DNA from: Shimia sagamensis
GTDB lineage: Bacteria; Pseudomonadota; Alphaproteobacteria; Rhodobacterales; Rhodobacteraceae
NCBI RefSeq assembly: GCF_900182745.1
Contig: NZ_FXTY01000002.1
Span: 372,001 to 436,000 of the forward strand
DNA length: 64,000 bases
Direction: 5' to 3'
The number at the start of each line of letters is the position of its first letter. Within the stretch, counting starts at the first letter, position 1. A program made the translations under genes and the position numbers. Shown here in pieces: positions 53,758 through 62,193 of this stretch. The notes under the pieces are model-generated. The model was not told where the DNA came from and made no database searches. It was given only the letters and a program-made list of their open reading frames with translations.

Positions 53758-54731
53758 CGCGGCTTACGTGTATTTGGATGCAACGCCGCGCCCAGAATGT
53801 GATCAGATTGGTGGATCACATGGCTCGCGGTGTTCACAATCAGCGGGTCGGCCTGTTCCACAATACTGTGATCCTTACCCGGATAGTCCAGCGACGCCAG
53901 GAAGTGCCGCATACAGTTCAAACGCGCGCGTTTCTTGTCGTTGGATTTCACCACCGTCCACGGCGCATCCGCCGTATCGGTATAGAAGAACATCGCTTCT
54001 TTGGCTTCGGTGTAGTCGTTCCATTTGGACAGAGAGGCTTTGTCAATTGGGCTCAGTTTCCACTGTTTGAGCGGATCGGTCTCCCGGCTCTCAAACCGGC
54101 GCTTCTGCTCGTCCTGGGTGACCGAAAACCAGTATTTGTAGAGCCGAATGCCCGAACGCACCAACATCCGCTCCAAGTCCGGGGTCTGGCGCATGAATTC
54201 AAGATATTCGCCCGGCTCACAGAAGCCCATCACCCGCTCCACACCGGCGCGGTTATACCAGCTGCGGTCATAAAGCACCATTTCACCGGCGGTCGGGAGG
54301 TGATCAATATAGCGTTGAAAGTACCACTGGCCGCGCTCTTCATCGGTGGGTTTGTTCAGCGCCACCACCCGTGCAGACCGTGGGTTCAAATGCTCTGTGA
54401 AGCGCTTGATTGTGCCCCCTTTACCAGCCGCGTCCCGCCCCTCAAACAACATCACAAACTTCTGGCCAGTTTCCAGAGCCCATAGCTGTACTTTCAGCAA
54501 CTCCGCTTGCAATTGCGCTTTTTGCTTTTCGTACGACCGACGAGACAGTTTGTTTGCGTAAGGATATTCCCCCCGCTCAAACGCGCGGCGCAACTCATCC
54601 GCAGAAGGCTCATTGCTTGCCCGCACATCAAGCGTTGTTTCCTCGGTAGGTGTCACATCATCGGACACCTCCGCCGCGTCTTTGTTCACGCCATTTTTTA
54701 CCTGAGCCACACCATCCAACTGGTCATCCAT
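53754..54731 (-). CDS. ppk2: Polyphosphate kinase 2
   Basis: The 325-residue class I PPK2 has Walker A EGRDAAGKGGTIKRF, Walker B YDRSWYNRAGVE and the lid loop QDEQKRRFESR. It uses polyphosphate to phosphorylate nucleoside diphosphates. The ATG at 54731 has GGAGACGCTT before it; an upstream ATG at 54743 would add METL and has a weaker site. A divergent 225-base region with an FNR-like box separates it from the secreted hydrolase gene. Confidence 0.93.
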   Translation of the reverse strand: MDDQLDGVAQVKNGVNKDAAEVSDDVTPTEETTLDVRASNEPSADELRRAFERGEYPYANKLSRRSYEKQKAQLQAELLKVQLWALETGQKFVMLFEGRDAAGKGGTIKRFTEHLNPRSARVVALNKPTDEERGQWYFQRYIDHLPTAGEMVLYDRSWYNRAGVERVMGFCEPGEYLEFMRQTPDLERMLVRSGIRLYKYWFSVTQDEQKRRFESRETDPLKQWKLSPIDKASLSKWNDYTEAKEAMFFYTDTADAPWTVVKSNDKKRARLNCMRHFLASLDYPGKDHSIVEQADPLIVNTASHVIHQSDHILGAALHPNTRKPR

Positions 54732-54794
54732 AAGCGTCTCCATACGTTTCTTTTAAGATCACAAGTCAGCTAGCATTTTGTCGGCAAAAACTCC

Positions 54795-54808
54795 TTGATA
54801 CACGTCAA
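54795..54808. promoter_or_regulatory. FNR/CRP-family box between ppk2 and a hydrolase gene
   Basis: TTGATACACGTCAA matches TTGAT-N4-ATCAA at nine of ten fixed bases. It lies 64 bases upstream of the ppk2 start and 161 upstream of the hydrolase start, so oxygen control of ppk2 is the likelier reading. Confidence 0.5.
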
Positions 54809-54968
54809 CAAAATTCTCAAATCACCCATATTTTCTTTGCCTTCCCAGCTATTTCAGAGCTGTTCCTCGTACACAACGGCACACAATGACCCAGCGTCTT
54901 TTATTCCCTTCTGAGTAGATTACAGCGAATGTCGCCTCTAGACTTCCTGCAGACATTGGAGGACGTTC

Positions 54969-56270
54969 ATGTTTGTTAAACCCAGATCCTGTTTTTGGAA
55001 GATTGCTGTGTCACTGACCCTCGCTGCCGCACCGCTTGTCGCGCAAGACCGCATTGACTTGATCCGACCCGATGCCCCCGTTCTTGCCCCTTACGGCGCG
55101 CTGCCGATTGGCGTCACAACACGCCACTTTGAACACAAAGACCAAGTCGACGTACTGAACTCAGACGAAGACACACTGGCGCGCTACAACCGTCCGCTCA
55201 CCGTTGAAATCTGGTATCCCGCAGCCGCGGGAACGCCACAAGGCGGCACCTATGAAACCGAGCTTCGCGACCCCTCCATGACCGTCACCCTCACCGGACG
55301 TGCGGCGCGGGATGCTCCCCCTAAGTCGGATGGTGCCTACCCCCTTGTCGTGATCTCACACGGCTATCCCGGCAACCGCTTGTTGCTGTCTCATCTGGGT
55401 GAGAACCTGGCCTCCAAAGGCTATGTGGTTGCCTCAATTGATCACACCGACAGCACCTACCCGGATCAAGCGGCCTTTGGCTCGACTCTCCTTAATCGCC
55501 CTATCGACCAAAGGTTTGTCGTTGACAGCATGGCCACTCTCGACGGGCCCATTGGGGCCATCACCAACGCGGACACCGCCGCGGTGGTCGGTTACTCAAT
55601 GGGCGGCTACGGCGCGTTGATTTTTGGCGGTGCTGGTCTGGCTCAAGGCGTCGAGGCATCCCCGTTTGCACCCCCGCAAGGTACGCTCATCCACAATGTG
55701 GCAGGCACCGACACCCATGAGGCGCTGATCGACGATCGCGTGAAGGCGATCATCTCTATTGGCCCTTGGGGTCGCAACTACGGTTTATGGGATGACGCTG
55801 GCCTCGCAGGTTTGCGCAAACCCACCCTGCTGATGGCAGGAGAAGTTGACGACGTGTCGGTCTATGCAGCCATGCGGGAAATTTTTGAAAACACCACAGG
55901 AACGGACCGCCACCTGCTCACCTTTGAGAACGCCAATCATAATGCCGCCGCGCCTATCCCGGTCCCCATGGCAGGCTGGCAACCCTCCGAAACCCTCGGC
56001 TTCCCGCCATTTGACCACTACGCAGACGCCGTGTGGGACACCGTGCGCATGAACAATATCACCCAGCATTTTGCGACCGCCTTCCTTGATCTGCACCTCA
56101 AAGATGATCAGGACAAAGCCGTCTATCTGGATCTGGTCACCAACGCCAAAGACGGAGTCTACTCTGCCGAGGAGGACGGCACCCTTAAGTCTGATCACAC
56201 GTATTGGCACGGATTTCCGGCTCGTACCGCCGTTGGACTACAATTTGAAACGCGGACACTTGGAGAATAG
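54969..56270 (+). CDS. Secreted alpha/beta hydrolase (dienelactone hydrolase-like)
   Basis: The 433-residue protein has a signal peptide (SCFWKIAVSLTLAAAPLVAQ). Its hydrolase domain contains VVISHGYPGNRLLLSHLGENL, nucleophile VVGYSMGGYGAL and ENANHNAAAP with the likely histidine, and a C-terminal extension of about 100 residues. It resembles platelet-activating-factor acetylhydrolase-type secreted esterases. The start follows TTGGAGGACGTTC. A terminator follows at 56287. Confidence 0.85.
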   Translation: MFVKPRSCFWKIAVSLTLAAAPLVAQDRIDLIRPDAPVLAPYGALPIGVTTRHFEHKDQVDVLNSDEDTLARYNRPLTVEIWYPAAAGTPQGGTYETELRDPSMTVTLTGRAARDAPPKSDGAYPLVVISHGYPGNRLLLSHLGENLASKGYVVASIDHTDSTYPDQAAFGSTLLNRPIDQRFVVDSMATLDGPIGAITNADTAAVVGYSMGGYGALIFGGAGLAQGVEASPFAPPQGTLIHNVAGTDTHEALIDDRVKAIISIGPWGRNYGLWDDAGLAGLRKPTLLMAGEVDDVSVYAAMREIFENTTGTDRHLLTFENANHNAAAPIPVPMAGWQPSETLGFPPFDHYADAVWDTVRMNNITQHFATAFLDLHLKDDQDKAVYLDLVTNAKDGVYSAEEDGTLKSDHTYWHGFPARTAVGLQFETRTLGE

Positions 56271-56286
56271 GTTTGGTGTGTTGAGG

Positions 56287-56315
56287 TATGGCGGGGATCT
56301 CCCGCCATATTTTTG
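56287..56315 (+). terminator. Terminator after the secreted hydrolase gene
   Basis: TATGGCGGG and CCCGCCATA pair around GATCT, followed by TTTTTGT. Confidence 0.88.
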
Positions 56316-56496
56316 TCCAAACGGTACAATTTTAATGAATCCCTCTGAGGGCCGCCTACATAAAGTTCAGAAATTTTCGTTTTAAGTCATGAAATTAGGC
56401 AATTAATTTTCCCCTCAACAAAACCCATCTCTCGCTAAGGTGTCATTAAGAACTCGGCGCCTAGGCTGCGGCAGGGATTGCGAGGAGATTGATCTC

Positions 56497-57273
56497 ATGA
56501 AATTTTTGACTGCCACGGTGTCCGCCATTGCGCTGACCATTTCGACAGGTGCAGCCGTCGCTGACACTGTCACCATTCTAGCCGCTGACCTGCCACCTAT
56601 GGTCTATTCTGACGGCTCCGGCCGCGAAGCAGAAATTGTGACCCAGGTCATGCAGCACTGCGGCCACGACGTGAACTATGTTGTGCAACCTTTCACACGT
56701 CATTGGGCGACCTACGAAGGTGGCACCGGCGACGCGGTTATGACCGTGCCACTTGGTATGCCAATGGATGGAGCGCAAAGCGCACCCTATATCGCGTATC
56801 AAAACGGCGTGTCCTACCTTGCTTCCATCGGCAGCGATTTTGGCGCGCTGGATGATTTGGCAGGATTGAGCATTGCAGCCTTTGAAGGCGCTTCCGGCAT
56901 CCTGCCGGGTCTGTCCGACGCCCAAGGCTCTTTTGGCTCCTACCGCGAGATGGCTGACCAGGAAACCCAGTCCAAACTGCTCTTTGGTGGTCGCGTGGAC
57001 GGTATTCTCGGCGATGGCATGCTCTTTGCTGCCTACGCCGCCAGCCTGCGCGACGCAGGCTCTTCTGCCGGTGTCGACGCCAGCCAGCAACTGGAATTTC
57101 GCGCGATTTTTGAACCGTCAAACTATGCTATGAACTTCCGGGACCCGGACATGTCCGTGGCTTTTGACCGCTGTTTCTCCGAATTGGAAGCGAACGGCAC
57201 CATCGCCGCGATCAACACCAAGTGGATCGACAAGTACCGCGACACGCTGGCAGACAATTATTTGTCTATGTGA
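56497..57273 (+). CDS. Periplasmic solute-binding protein (cluster 3 type), orphan
   Basis: The 258-residue protein has a signal peptide (MKFLTATVSAIALTISTGAAVA) and the two-lobed SBP_bac_3 fold: ILAADLPPMVYSDGSGREAEIVTQVM near the start, and DRCFSELEANGTIAAINTKW near the end. No permease or ATPase gene adjoins it, so it is an orphan receptor or serves a distant transporter. The start at 56497 follows GAGGAGATTGATCTC. Two hairpins lie beyond its stop. Confidence 0.85.
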   Translation: MKFLTATVSAIALTISTGAAVADTVTILAADLPPMVYSDGSGREAEIVTQVMQHCGHDVNYVVQPFTRHWATYEGGTGDAVMTVPLGMPMDGAQSAPYIAYQNGVSYLASIGSDFGALDDLAGLSIAAFEGASGILPGLSDAQGSFGSYREMADQETQSKLLFGGRVDGILGDGMLFAAYAASLRDAGSSAGVDASQQLEFRAIFEPSNYAMNFRDPDMSVAFDRCFSELEANGTIAAINTKWIDKYRDTLADNYLSM

Positions 57274-57311
57274 CCAGCAACTTACGACATCACATCCCCA
57301 TGTGATCTTGT

Positions 57312-57349
57312 GGTGCCCGGGTAAACATTTGTCCCTCCATCCGGGCACC
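57312..57349. repeat. Inverted repeat downstream of the orphan binding protein
   Basis: GGTGCCCGG and CCGGGCACC are separated by 20 bases. It lies between the stop at 57273 and the terminator near 57370; no T-run follows. Confidence 0.4.
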
Positions 57350-57367
57350 GCATTCTACCTCTCTCCA

Positions 57368-57400
57368 ACAAGCCGTCTGTTTTCCAACAGGCGGCTTTAC
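57368..57400 (+). terminator. Terminator between the binding-protein gene and parE
   Basis: AAGCCGTCTGTT and AACAGGCGGCTT pair with one mismatch across TTCC, followed by TACGG. Confidence 0.65.
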
Positions 57401-57483
57401 GGTTCTTGCGTCCTGCCTCTTCCCCCCGCCGCGCCTCCCTGCCATACTGCCCGCCAAACAACACCAACAAGAGCAGCCCGCGA

Positions 57484-59442
57484 ATGCCCAACGACCTTCT
57501 GGCCGATACACAGCCGTCTGATTATGATGCCTCCTCCATTGAAGTCCTTGAGGGGCTGGAACCTGTCCGAAAACGACCGGGCATGTATATTGGCGGCACG
57601 GATGAACGCGCCCTGCACCATCTTGTGGCCGAAGTGCTCGACAACTCGATGGATGAAGCAGTAGCAGGCTTTGCCAATCGGATCGAAGTGGAGTTGCACG
57701 CGGACTACTCCATGTCCATTCGCGACAATGGCCGTGGCATCCCAGTAGACCCACACCCCAAGTTCCCCGACAAATCCGCGCTGGAAGTTATCCTCTGCAC
57801 GCTGCATGCAGGCGGTAAATTCTCGGGCAAAGCGTACCAAACCTCGGGCGGTCTGCACGGTGTGGGCGCCTCGGTTGTGAACGCCCTGTCAGACTCGATG
57901 GTAGTCCAGGTTGCACGCGACAAAAAGCTGTTTGAACAAAGCTTCTCCCGTGGCATCCCTCAAGGTCCAATCGCCCAAATTGGCGCCGCCCCCAATCGGC
58001 GTGGCACCACCGTGACCTTCCACGCAGACGAACAGATTTTTGGGCACCACCGCTTCAAACCGGCCCGCCTATTCAAATCGATCCGCTCCAAAGCCTACTT
58101 GTTCTCCGGCGTTGAAATCCGCTGGAAAACCGCCATCGACGACGGTGAAACGCCAACCGAGGCCACCTTCCACTTTCCGGGCGGGCTTTCGGATTACCTC
58201 AAAGAAACCATGGACAAGGCCACCACCTACGCCGAGCAGCCGTTTGGCGGCACCGTGGATTTCCAGGAGCGCTTCAACGTGCCAGGCAAGGTCGAATGGG
58301 CGATCAACTGGACCCCCTCTCGCGACGGTTTCATCCAGTCCTACTGTAACACCGTGCCCACCCCCGAAGGTGGCACACACGTGGCTGGCTTCTGGTCTGC
58401 CGTGCTCAAAGGCATCAAGGCCTACGGCGAACTGGTGAACAACAAAAAGGCCGCGCAAATCACCCGCGACGACCTGATCACCGGCGGCTGCGCGCTGGTG
58501 TCCTGCTTCATCCGTGAGCCAGAGTTTGTGGGCCAGACCAAAGACCGCCTTGCGACAGTCGAAGCCCAACGACTGGTGGAAAACGCCGTGCGCGACCACT
58601 TTGACAACTGGCTGGCCTCCAACAACAAATCCGCAGGCGCCATCCTCGACTTCCTAATCCTACGCGCCGAAGAACGCCTGCGCCGTCGTCAGGAAAAAGA
58701 GACCGCGCGTAAGACAGCCACCAAGAAACTCCGCCTGCCCGGCAAGCTGGTGGACTGCTCGGCAACCAACCGCGACGGCACCGAGCTGTTCATCGTGGAG
58801 GGGGACTCCGCGGGCGGCTCCGCCAAAATGGCCCGCAACCGCAAGACCCAGGCGCTCCTCCCCCTACGTGGTAAAATCCTCAACGTGCTTGGCGCGGCCG
58901 GCTCCAAAATTGGCACCAACCAGGAAATCAACGACCTGACCCAGGCGCTTGGCGTGGGGCTTGGCACCAAATTTAACGTCGACGATCTGCGCTATGACAA
59001 GATCATCATCATGACCGATGCGGACGTCGACGGTGCCCACATCGCAGCACTCTTGATGACCTTCTTTTACACCCAAATGCGCCCGATGATCGACGCCGGC
59101 CACCTCTACATGGCCTGCCCGCCGCTGTTCCGCCTCACCCAGGGGGCCAAACGCGTTTACTGTGTAGATGAGGCCGAGAAAGACGACTGGCTGGAAAAAG
59201 GCATCGGCGGCAAAGGGCGCATAGACGTGTCCCGCTTTAAGGGGCTTGGGGAAATGGACGCCAAAGACCTGAAAGAGACCACCATGGATCCCGCGAGCCG
59301 CAAGCTCATCCGGATCACCATTGACGAAGACGAGCCGGGCGAGACCGATGGTTTGGTAAATGACCTGATGGGCAAAAAGCCGGAAAAACGCTTCCAGTAC
59401 ATTCAGGAGAATGCCCGGTTTGTGGAGGAGTTGGATGTTTGA
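57484..59442 (+). CDS. parE: DNA topoisomerase IV subunit B
   Basis: The 652-residue ATPase subunit decatenates chromosomes with ParC. It has the GHKL ATPase (DNSMDEAVAGF, RDNGRGIPVD, TSGGLHGVGASVVNALSD), the TOPRIM motifs EGDSAGGSAKMARNRKTQALLPLRGK and MTDADVDGAHI, and the GyrB C-terminal tail KGLGEMDAKDLKETTMDP. Length near 650 rather than 800 marks ParE instead of GyrB. The start ATG at 57484 gives the standard N-terminus; a longer frame begins at 57406. A small membrane protein gene follows 30 bases later. Confidence 0.96.
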   Translation: MPNDLLADTQPSDYDASSIEVLEGLEPVRKRPGMYIGGTDERALHHLVAEVLDNSMDEAVAGFANRIEVELHADYSMSIRDNGRGIPVDPHPKFPDKSALEVILCTLHAGGKFSGKAYQTSGGLHGVGASVVNALSDSMVVQVARDKKLFEQSFSRGIPQGPIAQIGAAPNRRGTTVTFHADEQIFGHHRFKPARLFKSIRSKAYLFSGVEIRWKTAIDDGETPTEATFHFPGGLSDYLKETMDKATTYAEQPFGGTVDFQERFNVPGKVEWAINWTPSRDGFIQSYCNTVPTPEGGTHVAGFWSAVLKGIKAYGELVNNKKAAQITRDDLITGGCALVSCFIREPEFVGQTKDRLATVEAQRLVENAVRDHFDNWLASNNKSAGAILDFLILRAEERLRRRQEKETARKTATKKLRLPGKLVDCSATNRDGTELFIVEGDSAGGSAKMARNRKTQALLPLRGKILNVLGAAGSKIGTNQEINDLTQALGVGLGTKFNVDDLRYDKIIIMTDADVDGAHIAALLMTFFYTQMRPMIDAGHLYMACPPLFRLTQGAKRVYCVDEAEKDDWLEKGIGGKGRIDVSRFKGLGEMDAKDLKETTMDPASRKLIRITIDEDEPGETDGLVNDLMGKKPEKRFQYIQENARFVEELDV

Positions 59443-59472
59443 GGCTTAACGCTTCGCTTCCAAGATACTGAG

Positions 59473-59763
59473 ATGTCCAAACTCCAAGGTTCCGATCCCA
59501 AAGTTTTTTGGGTCTATCAACTCTACAACATCGGCGCATCGGCTCTTCTGAAAGTTTTCCTGCCCCTCACAGTTGGCGGCATCAACCTCGCATATCCGCT
59601 TTTTGCCGCTAAGGTCATTCTGCTCATTTGGATGACTGACTTTCCCCAACGCAGAACTCTAACTGCCTTGGCATTCTATATCGTGGCCTGTTTGGATGTT
59701 TGCGCCATGCTCCTGGCTGGCTCGTTTTCCATCTACAGCTGGGTTTACGCGCTTCTCTTCTAA
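59473..59763 (+). CDS. Small membrane protein of unknown function
   Basis: The 96-residue protein starts MSKLQGSDPKVFWVYQLYN and has three hydrophobic stretches (near 20-40, 45-60 and 65-90), consistent with a three-helix inner-membrane protein. No domain recognised. It may be co-transcribed with parE, 30 bases upstream. No strong ribosome binding site is visible, so the start is less certain. Confidence 0.55.
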   Translation: MSKLQGSDPKVFWVYQLYNIGASALLKVFLPLTVGGINLAYPLFAAKVILLIWMTDFPQRRTLTALAFYIVACLDVCAMLLAGSFSIYSWVYALLF

Positions 59764-59849
59764 CAGCTGAAGAGACAGACCAAGTTAGGCAGCGCCTGAC
59801 CCGAGGGTGGGTGAGGAACGCGTTTTGGGCTCCGCCCGTTCGCAGCTGA

Positions 59850-59876
59850 ACCCGTCCACTGGACGGTTTCTTTTTC
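59850..59876 (+). terminator. Terminator-like hairpin downstream of the small membrane protein gene
   Basis: CCGTCC (59852-59857) pairs with GGACGG (59861-59866) around ACT, followed by TTTCTTTTT. Confidence 0.6.
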
Positions 59877-59961
59877 GCTGCTCACCCCATGGGGGAGGGT
59901 CGGGCGCGGCGGAATGCTCTGCATTCCGCATTGGCTCTCAAACGACACGCGACAATTCCCC

Positions 59962-60044
59962 GTAGGGTGCGCATTCATTGCGCACCTCCCACAATCTGCA
60001 CCTCGCCAACACGCCACGCCGGTGCGCATAAATGCACACCCTAC
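59962..60044. repeat. REP-like inverted repeat (GTAGGGTGCGCA element)
   Basis: GTAGGGTGCGCATTCATTGC (59962 on) continues CGCACC, and its reverse complement, with few changes, stands at 60021-60044, ending in ACACCCTAC. A third, partial copy begins at 60514, overlapping a stop codon. Repeats of this look are common between genes in many proteobacteria. Confidence 0.55.
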
Positions 60045-60082
60045 ATCTTGCCCGCCATCGGACGCCCTGCCAAACTCCCCCC

Positions 60083-60517
60083 ATGCGCCCTGCCCTTGCC
60101 CTGATCCTCATACTCTTCCTGCCCGCCACCGACACCTTGGCCCAAGCCCGCAAGGATTCCGCGCGGCATCAGAACAACTTCATGTCCCCTGAGAGCCAAC
60201 AAGCCCGCCCGCAAAAACGCCAGACGCCAGACCTGCATCAATGGCCGCAAACCCAACAGCGCACGCAACTTTTCTGTGACCAATACGCCCGCGCCGCCAC
60301 CGGCATGCGCGGCACCGATCAAGGCAGCCGCACCGGCACCAGCCTTGGCCAAGGCGCGGGCTACATCGGCACACGAGATCGCACACAGGCCGAAGCTTTT
60401 GGCATGATCGGCGGCGCCATTGGCTCGGCAGCAGGCAACGCGCAAGACCAGCAGTTTTACCAATTCCATTTCCATGAATGCATGAACGGTGGCCGTCTGG
60501 TCACCACCCCCCGGTAG
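60083..60517 (+). CDS. Small secreted protein of unknown function
   Basis: The 144-residue product has a signal peptide (MRPALALILILFLPATDTLA) and a mature region rich in Gln, Arg and Gly, including GAGYIGTRDRTQAEAFGMIGGAIG. The glycine-zipper-like stretch IGGAIGSAAGNA recalls periplasmic or outer-membrane-associated proteins, but no family fits clearly. The stop codon TAG lies within a partial GTAGGGTGCGCA repeat, so the 3' end may have been moved by the repeat. Confidence 0.55.
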   Translation: MRPALALILILFLPATDTLAQARKDSARHQNNFMSPESQQARPQKRQTPDLHQWPQTQQRTQLFCDQYARAATGMRGTDQGSRTGTSLGQGAGYIGTRDRTQAEAFGMIGGAIGSAAGNAQDQQFYQFHFHECMNGGRLVTTPR

Positions 60518-60611
60518 GGTGCGCATTTACTGCGAACCATCCAACATCCCCAACACGCGATCTGACCGACACGTGATACCTGTTTCACCCAATCGTCGCT
60601 AAGCTGCCCCC

Positions 60612-61358
60612 ATGGCCGCGTTTTTACAAACCTACCAACTGCCCCTGATCCTTGTCTGTTTTGTGCTGGGCTGCCTCGCCGCACTCACGCTGTTCAAACG
60701 CACCGAAGACACCCGCGCGTGGCAAATCGCTGACGTCATCTGGGTCGCCTTGGGTGGCGTTGGTGCCGTGGTCGCCATCGCGGCGGGCATCTACCAAGAG
60801 GACAGCACCGCGCTCAATCGCCAGATCACCGTCGCCTACACCGCGTCGCGTGCCTTTGACACGGACGCCGCCCGCTTTCGCCTGCGCTACTGCGCACAAA
60901 CCAACAACGAACACCTGACCACACTCTGTGAGAAGGTCGAATTCCTCTCCGCCAGTTCAGCCGAAAACACCGCCCTGCCCCTGTTCCTCACCATCACAAA
61001 ACGCGCCGCCCCACTCGCAGGGTTCTCGCTGCTTTTTGGCAGCCCCCGTGACCAGGCCCAAATGAGCCAAGCCGCCGCCGAGCTCGAGATGGCCGAATTC
61101 CTCGCCTTTGATACCCGCGACGTGCCCACCATCATGGCCGTGGAAGCCCTCGCACCCACACGTCCCAACATCGCCGCTGACTACCGCGTCTTGGCGCTCA
61201 CTTACGACACGCTGATTGCCGACATCACCGCCCTGCGCGACGCATGGCAGCGCCTGCAATCCGGCCGCGCCCTGCTGATCCTGCAAATCATTGCCCTCTG
61301 CCTTGTGGCATTCGCGGCACCTTTCCGCTTGGGCCGCACAATCGACAGTCTTCTGTGA
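60612..61358 (+). CDS. Membrane protein of unknown function
   Basis: The 248-residue protein has two hydrophobic segments near the N-terminus (LPLILVCFVLGCLAALTLF and IADVIWVALGGVGAVVAIAA), a soluble middle of about 150 residues with three cysteines, and a final hydrophobic helix (ALLILQIIALCLVAFAAPF). That suggests a domain held at the inner membrane. No motif recognised. A GTGATACC-containing 95-base region precedes it. Confidence 0.6.
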   Translation: MAAFLQTYQLPLILVCFVLGCLAALTLFKRTEDTRAWQIADVIWVALGGVGAVVAIAAGIYQEDSTALNRQITVAYTASRAFDTDAARFRLRYCAQTNNEHLTTLCEKVEFLSASSAENTALPLFLTITKRAAPLAGFSLLFGSPRDQAQMSQAAAELEMAEFLAFDTRDVPTIMAVEALAPTRPNIAADYRVLALTYDTLIADITALRDAWQRLQSGRALLILQIIALCLVAFAAPFRLGRTIDSLL

Positions 61359-61402
61359 TTTCCCACCTTGCCACCACAAGGCGCTTTGGTAGTCTTCCCG
61401 TT

Positions 61403-62077
61403 ATGCGCATCTGGCCCGTTTTCCTCTGTTTCGCTTTAATCTCCTGTGGCCGGTCCCTGACCGAAACGGAACAAGCGTTTACCGCTGACATTCTGGGCGA
61501 CACAATTGACACCGCGCCCATCCGCGTCACCAAAAACGCGCCCTTGGGCATTCAGACGTTTGAGTACAAAAAGCGCCCGCGTCTGGCCTGTCGCGAACGC
61601 ATCAATCCGGAACCCGAAGGCGACACAATCACCGCCTCCGCTGCCGGTGTGGTGCTGTATGAGCAGCTTTACACGTCCAAGGACTGGTCGCTGCCCAACT
61701 ACGTGCCCAGCTATCCGGAACAACTGCACTTGACCGCCGCGATGTTCTTTGCACATGAAATGGTGCACGTCTGGCAATGGCAAAACCGCGAGATCACCGG
61801 CTACACCCCGACCCGTGCCGCACGCGAGCACAATAATGGCGCCGACCCGTACCAGTTTGAAAGCGCCTCTGCGGACACGTTCTTGGACTACGGATATGAG
61901 CAACAGGCCGCCGTGGTCGAGGAATACCTATGCTGTTCCCTGCTGGACCCAAAGGCCCCACGCACAGCCCGGCTCAAATCCCTGCTCTCACCACACTTCC
62001 CGGTCGATGATTTGCCCCGCCCTGACGCAGTGGTGCTGCCGTGGAAAGACGCACAGATTAAGAATATCTGCCGCTGA
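61403..62077 (+). CDS. Lipoprotein with HExxH zinc-protease-like motif
   Basis: The 224-residue lipoprotein has the lipobox FALISCG (Cys15). Near residue 118 it has HEMVHVWQW, an HExxH zinc-binding motif of the kind found in DUF4157-like metallopeptidases. Downstream, EYLCCSLLDP and a conserved-looking acidic region could supply a third ligand, perhaps YEQQAAVVEEY. It is exported to the periplasm. The start at 61403 puts the lipobox at a normal distance. Peptidase activity is inference from the motif only. Confidence 0.65.
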   Translation: MRIWPVFLCFALISCGRSLTETEQAFTADILGDTIDTAPIRVTKNAPLGIQTFEYKKRPRLACRERINPEPEGDTITASAAGVVLYEQLYTSKDWSLPNYVPSYPEQLHLTAAMFFAHEMVHVWQWQNREITGYTPTRAAREHNNGADPYQFESASADTFLDYGYEQQAAVVEEYLCCSLLDPKAPRTARLKSLLSPHFPVDDLPRPDAVVLPWKDAQIKNICR

Positions 62078-62099
62078 TTGGTGCAAAAATCGCCACAGT

Positions 62100-62137
62100 C
62101 GCAAAACAGTCGTGATACAGACAGTTTACCGACGCGG
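62100..62137 (+). repeat. 38-base element, copy B
   Basis: CGCAAAACAGTCGTGATACA begins a segment matching copy A at 26490-26527, with the blocks CGCAAAACAG, GATACAGAC and TACCGAC. It lies 23 bases after the lipoprotein stop. Confidence 0.45.
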
Positions 62138-62149
62138 ATTTCACCCACA

Positions 62150-62172
62150 AAAAAGGGGGCCGAAGCCCCCAA
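62150..62172 (-). terminator. Terminator of the PA14-like gene
   Basis: On the minus strand GGGGGC and GCCCCC flank the stable tetraloop TTCG, and TTTTTTG follows. Confidence 0.85.
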
Positions 62173-62193
62173 TTAACTTTGCTGAACAGGCGT

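Larger units (their letters stand above)
59764..60082. other. 319-base intergenic region with hairpins and REP-like repeats
   Basis: No gene is seen here. In order it holds CCGTCC/GGACGG with TTTCTTTTT (59850-59876, terminator-like) and a GC-rich stretch with CTCACCCCATGGGGGAGGG. It then holds the large inverted repeat of the GTAGGGTGCGCA element at 59962-60044. The nature of the first 80 bases is unclear. Confidence 0.6.
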
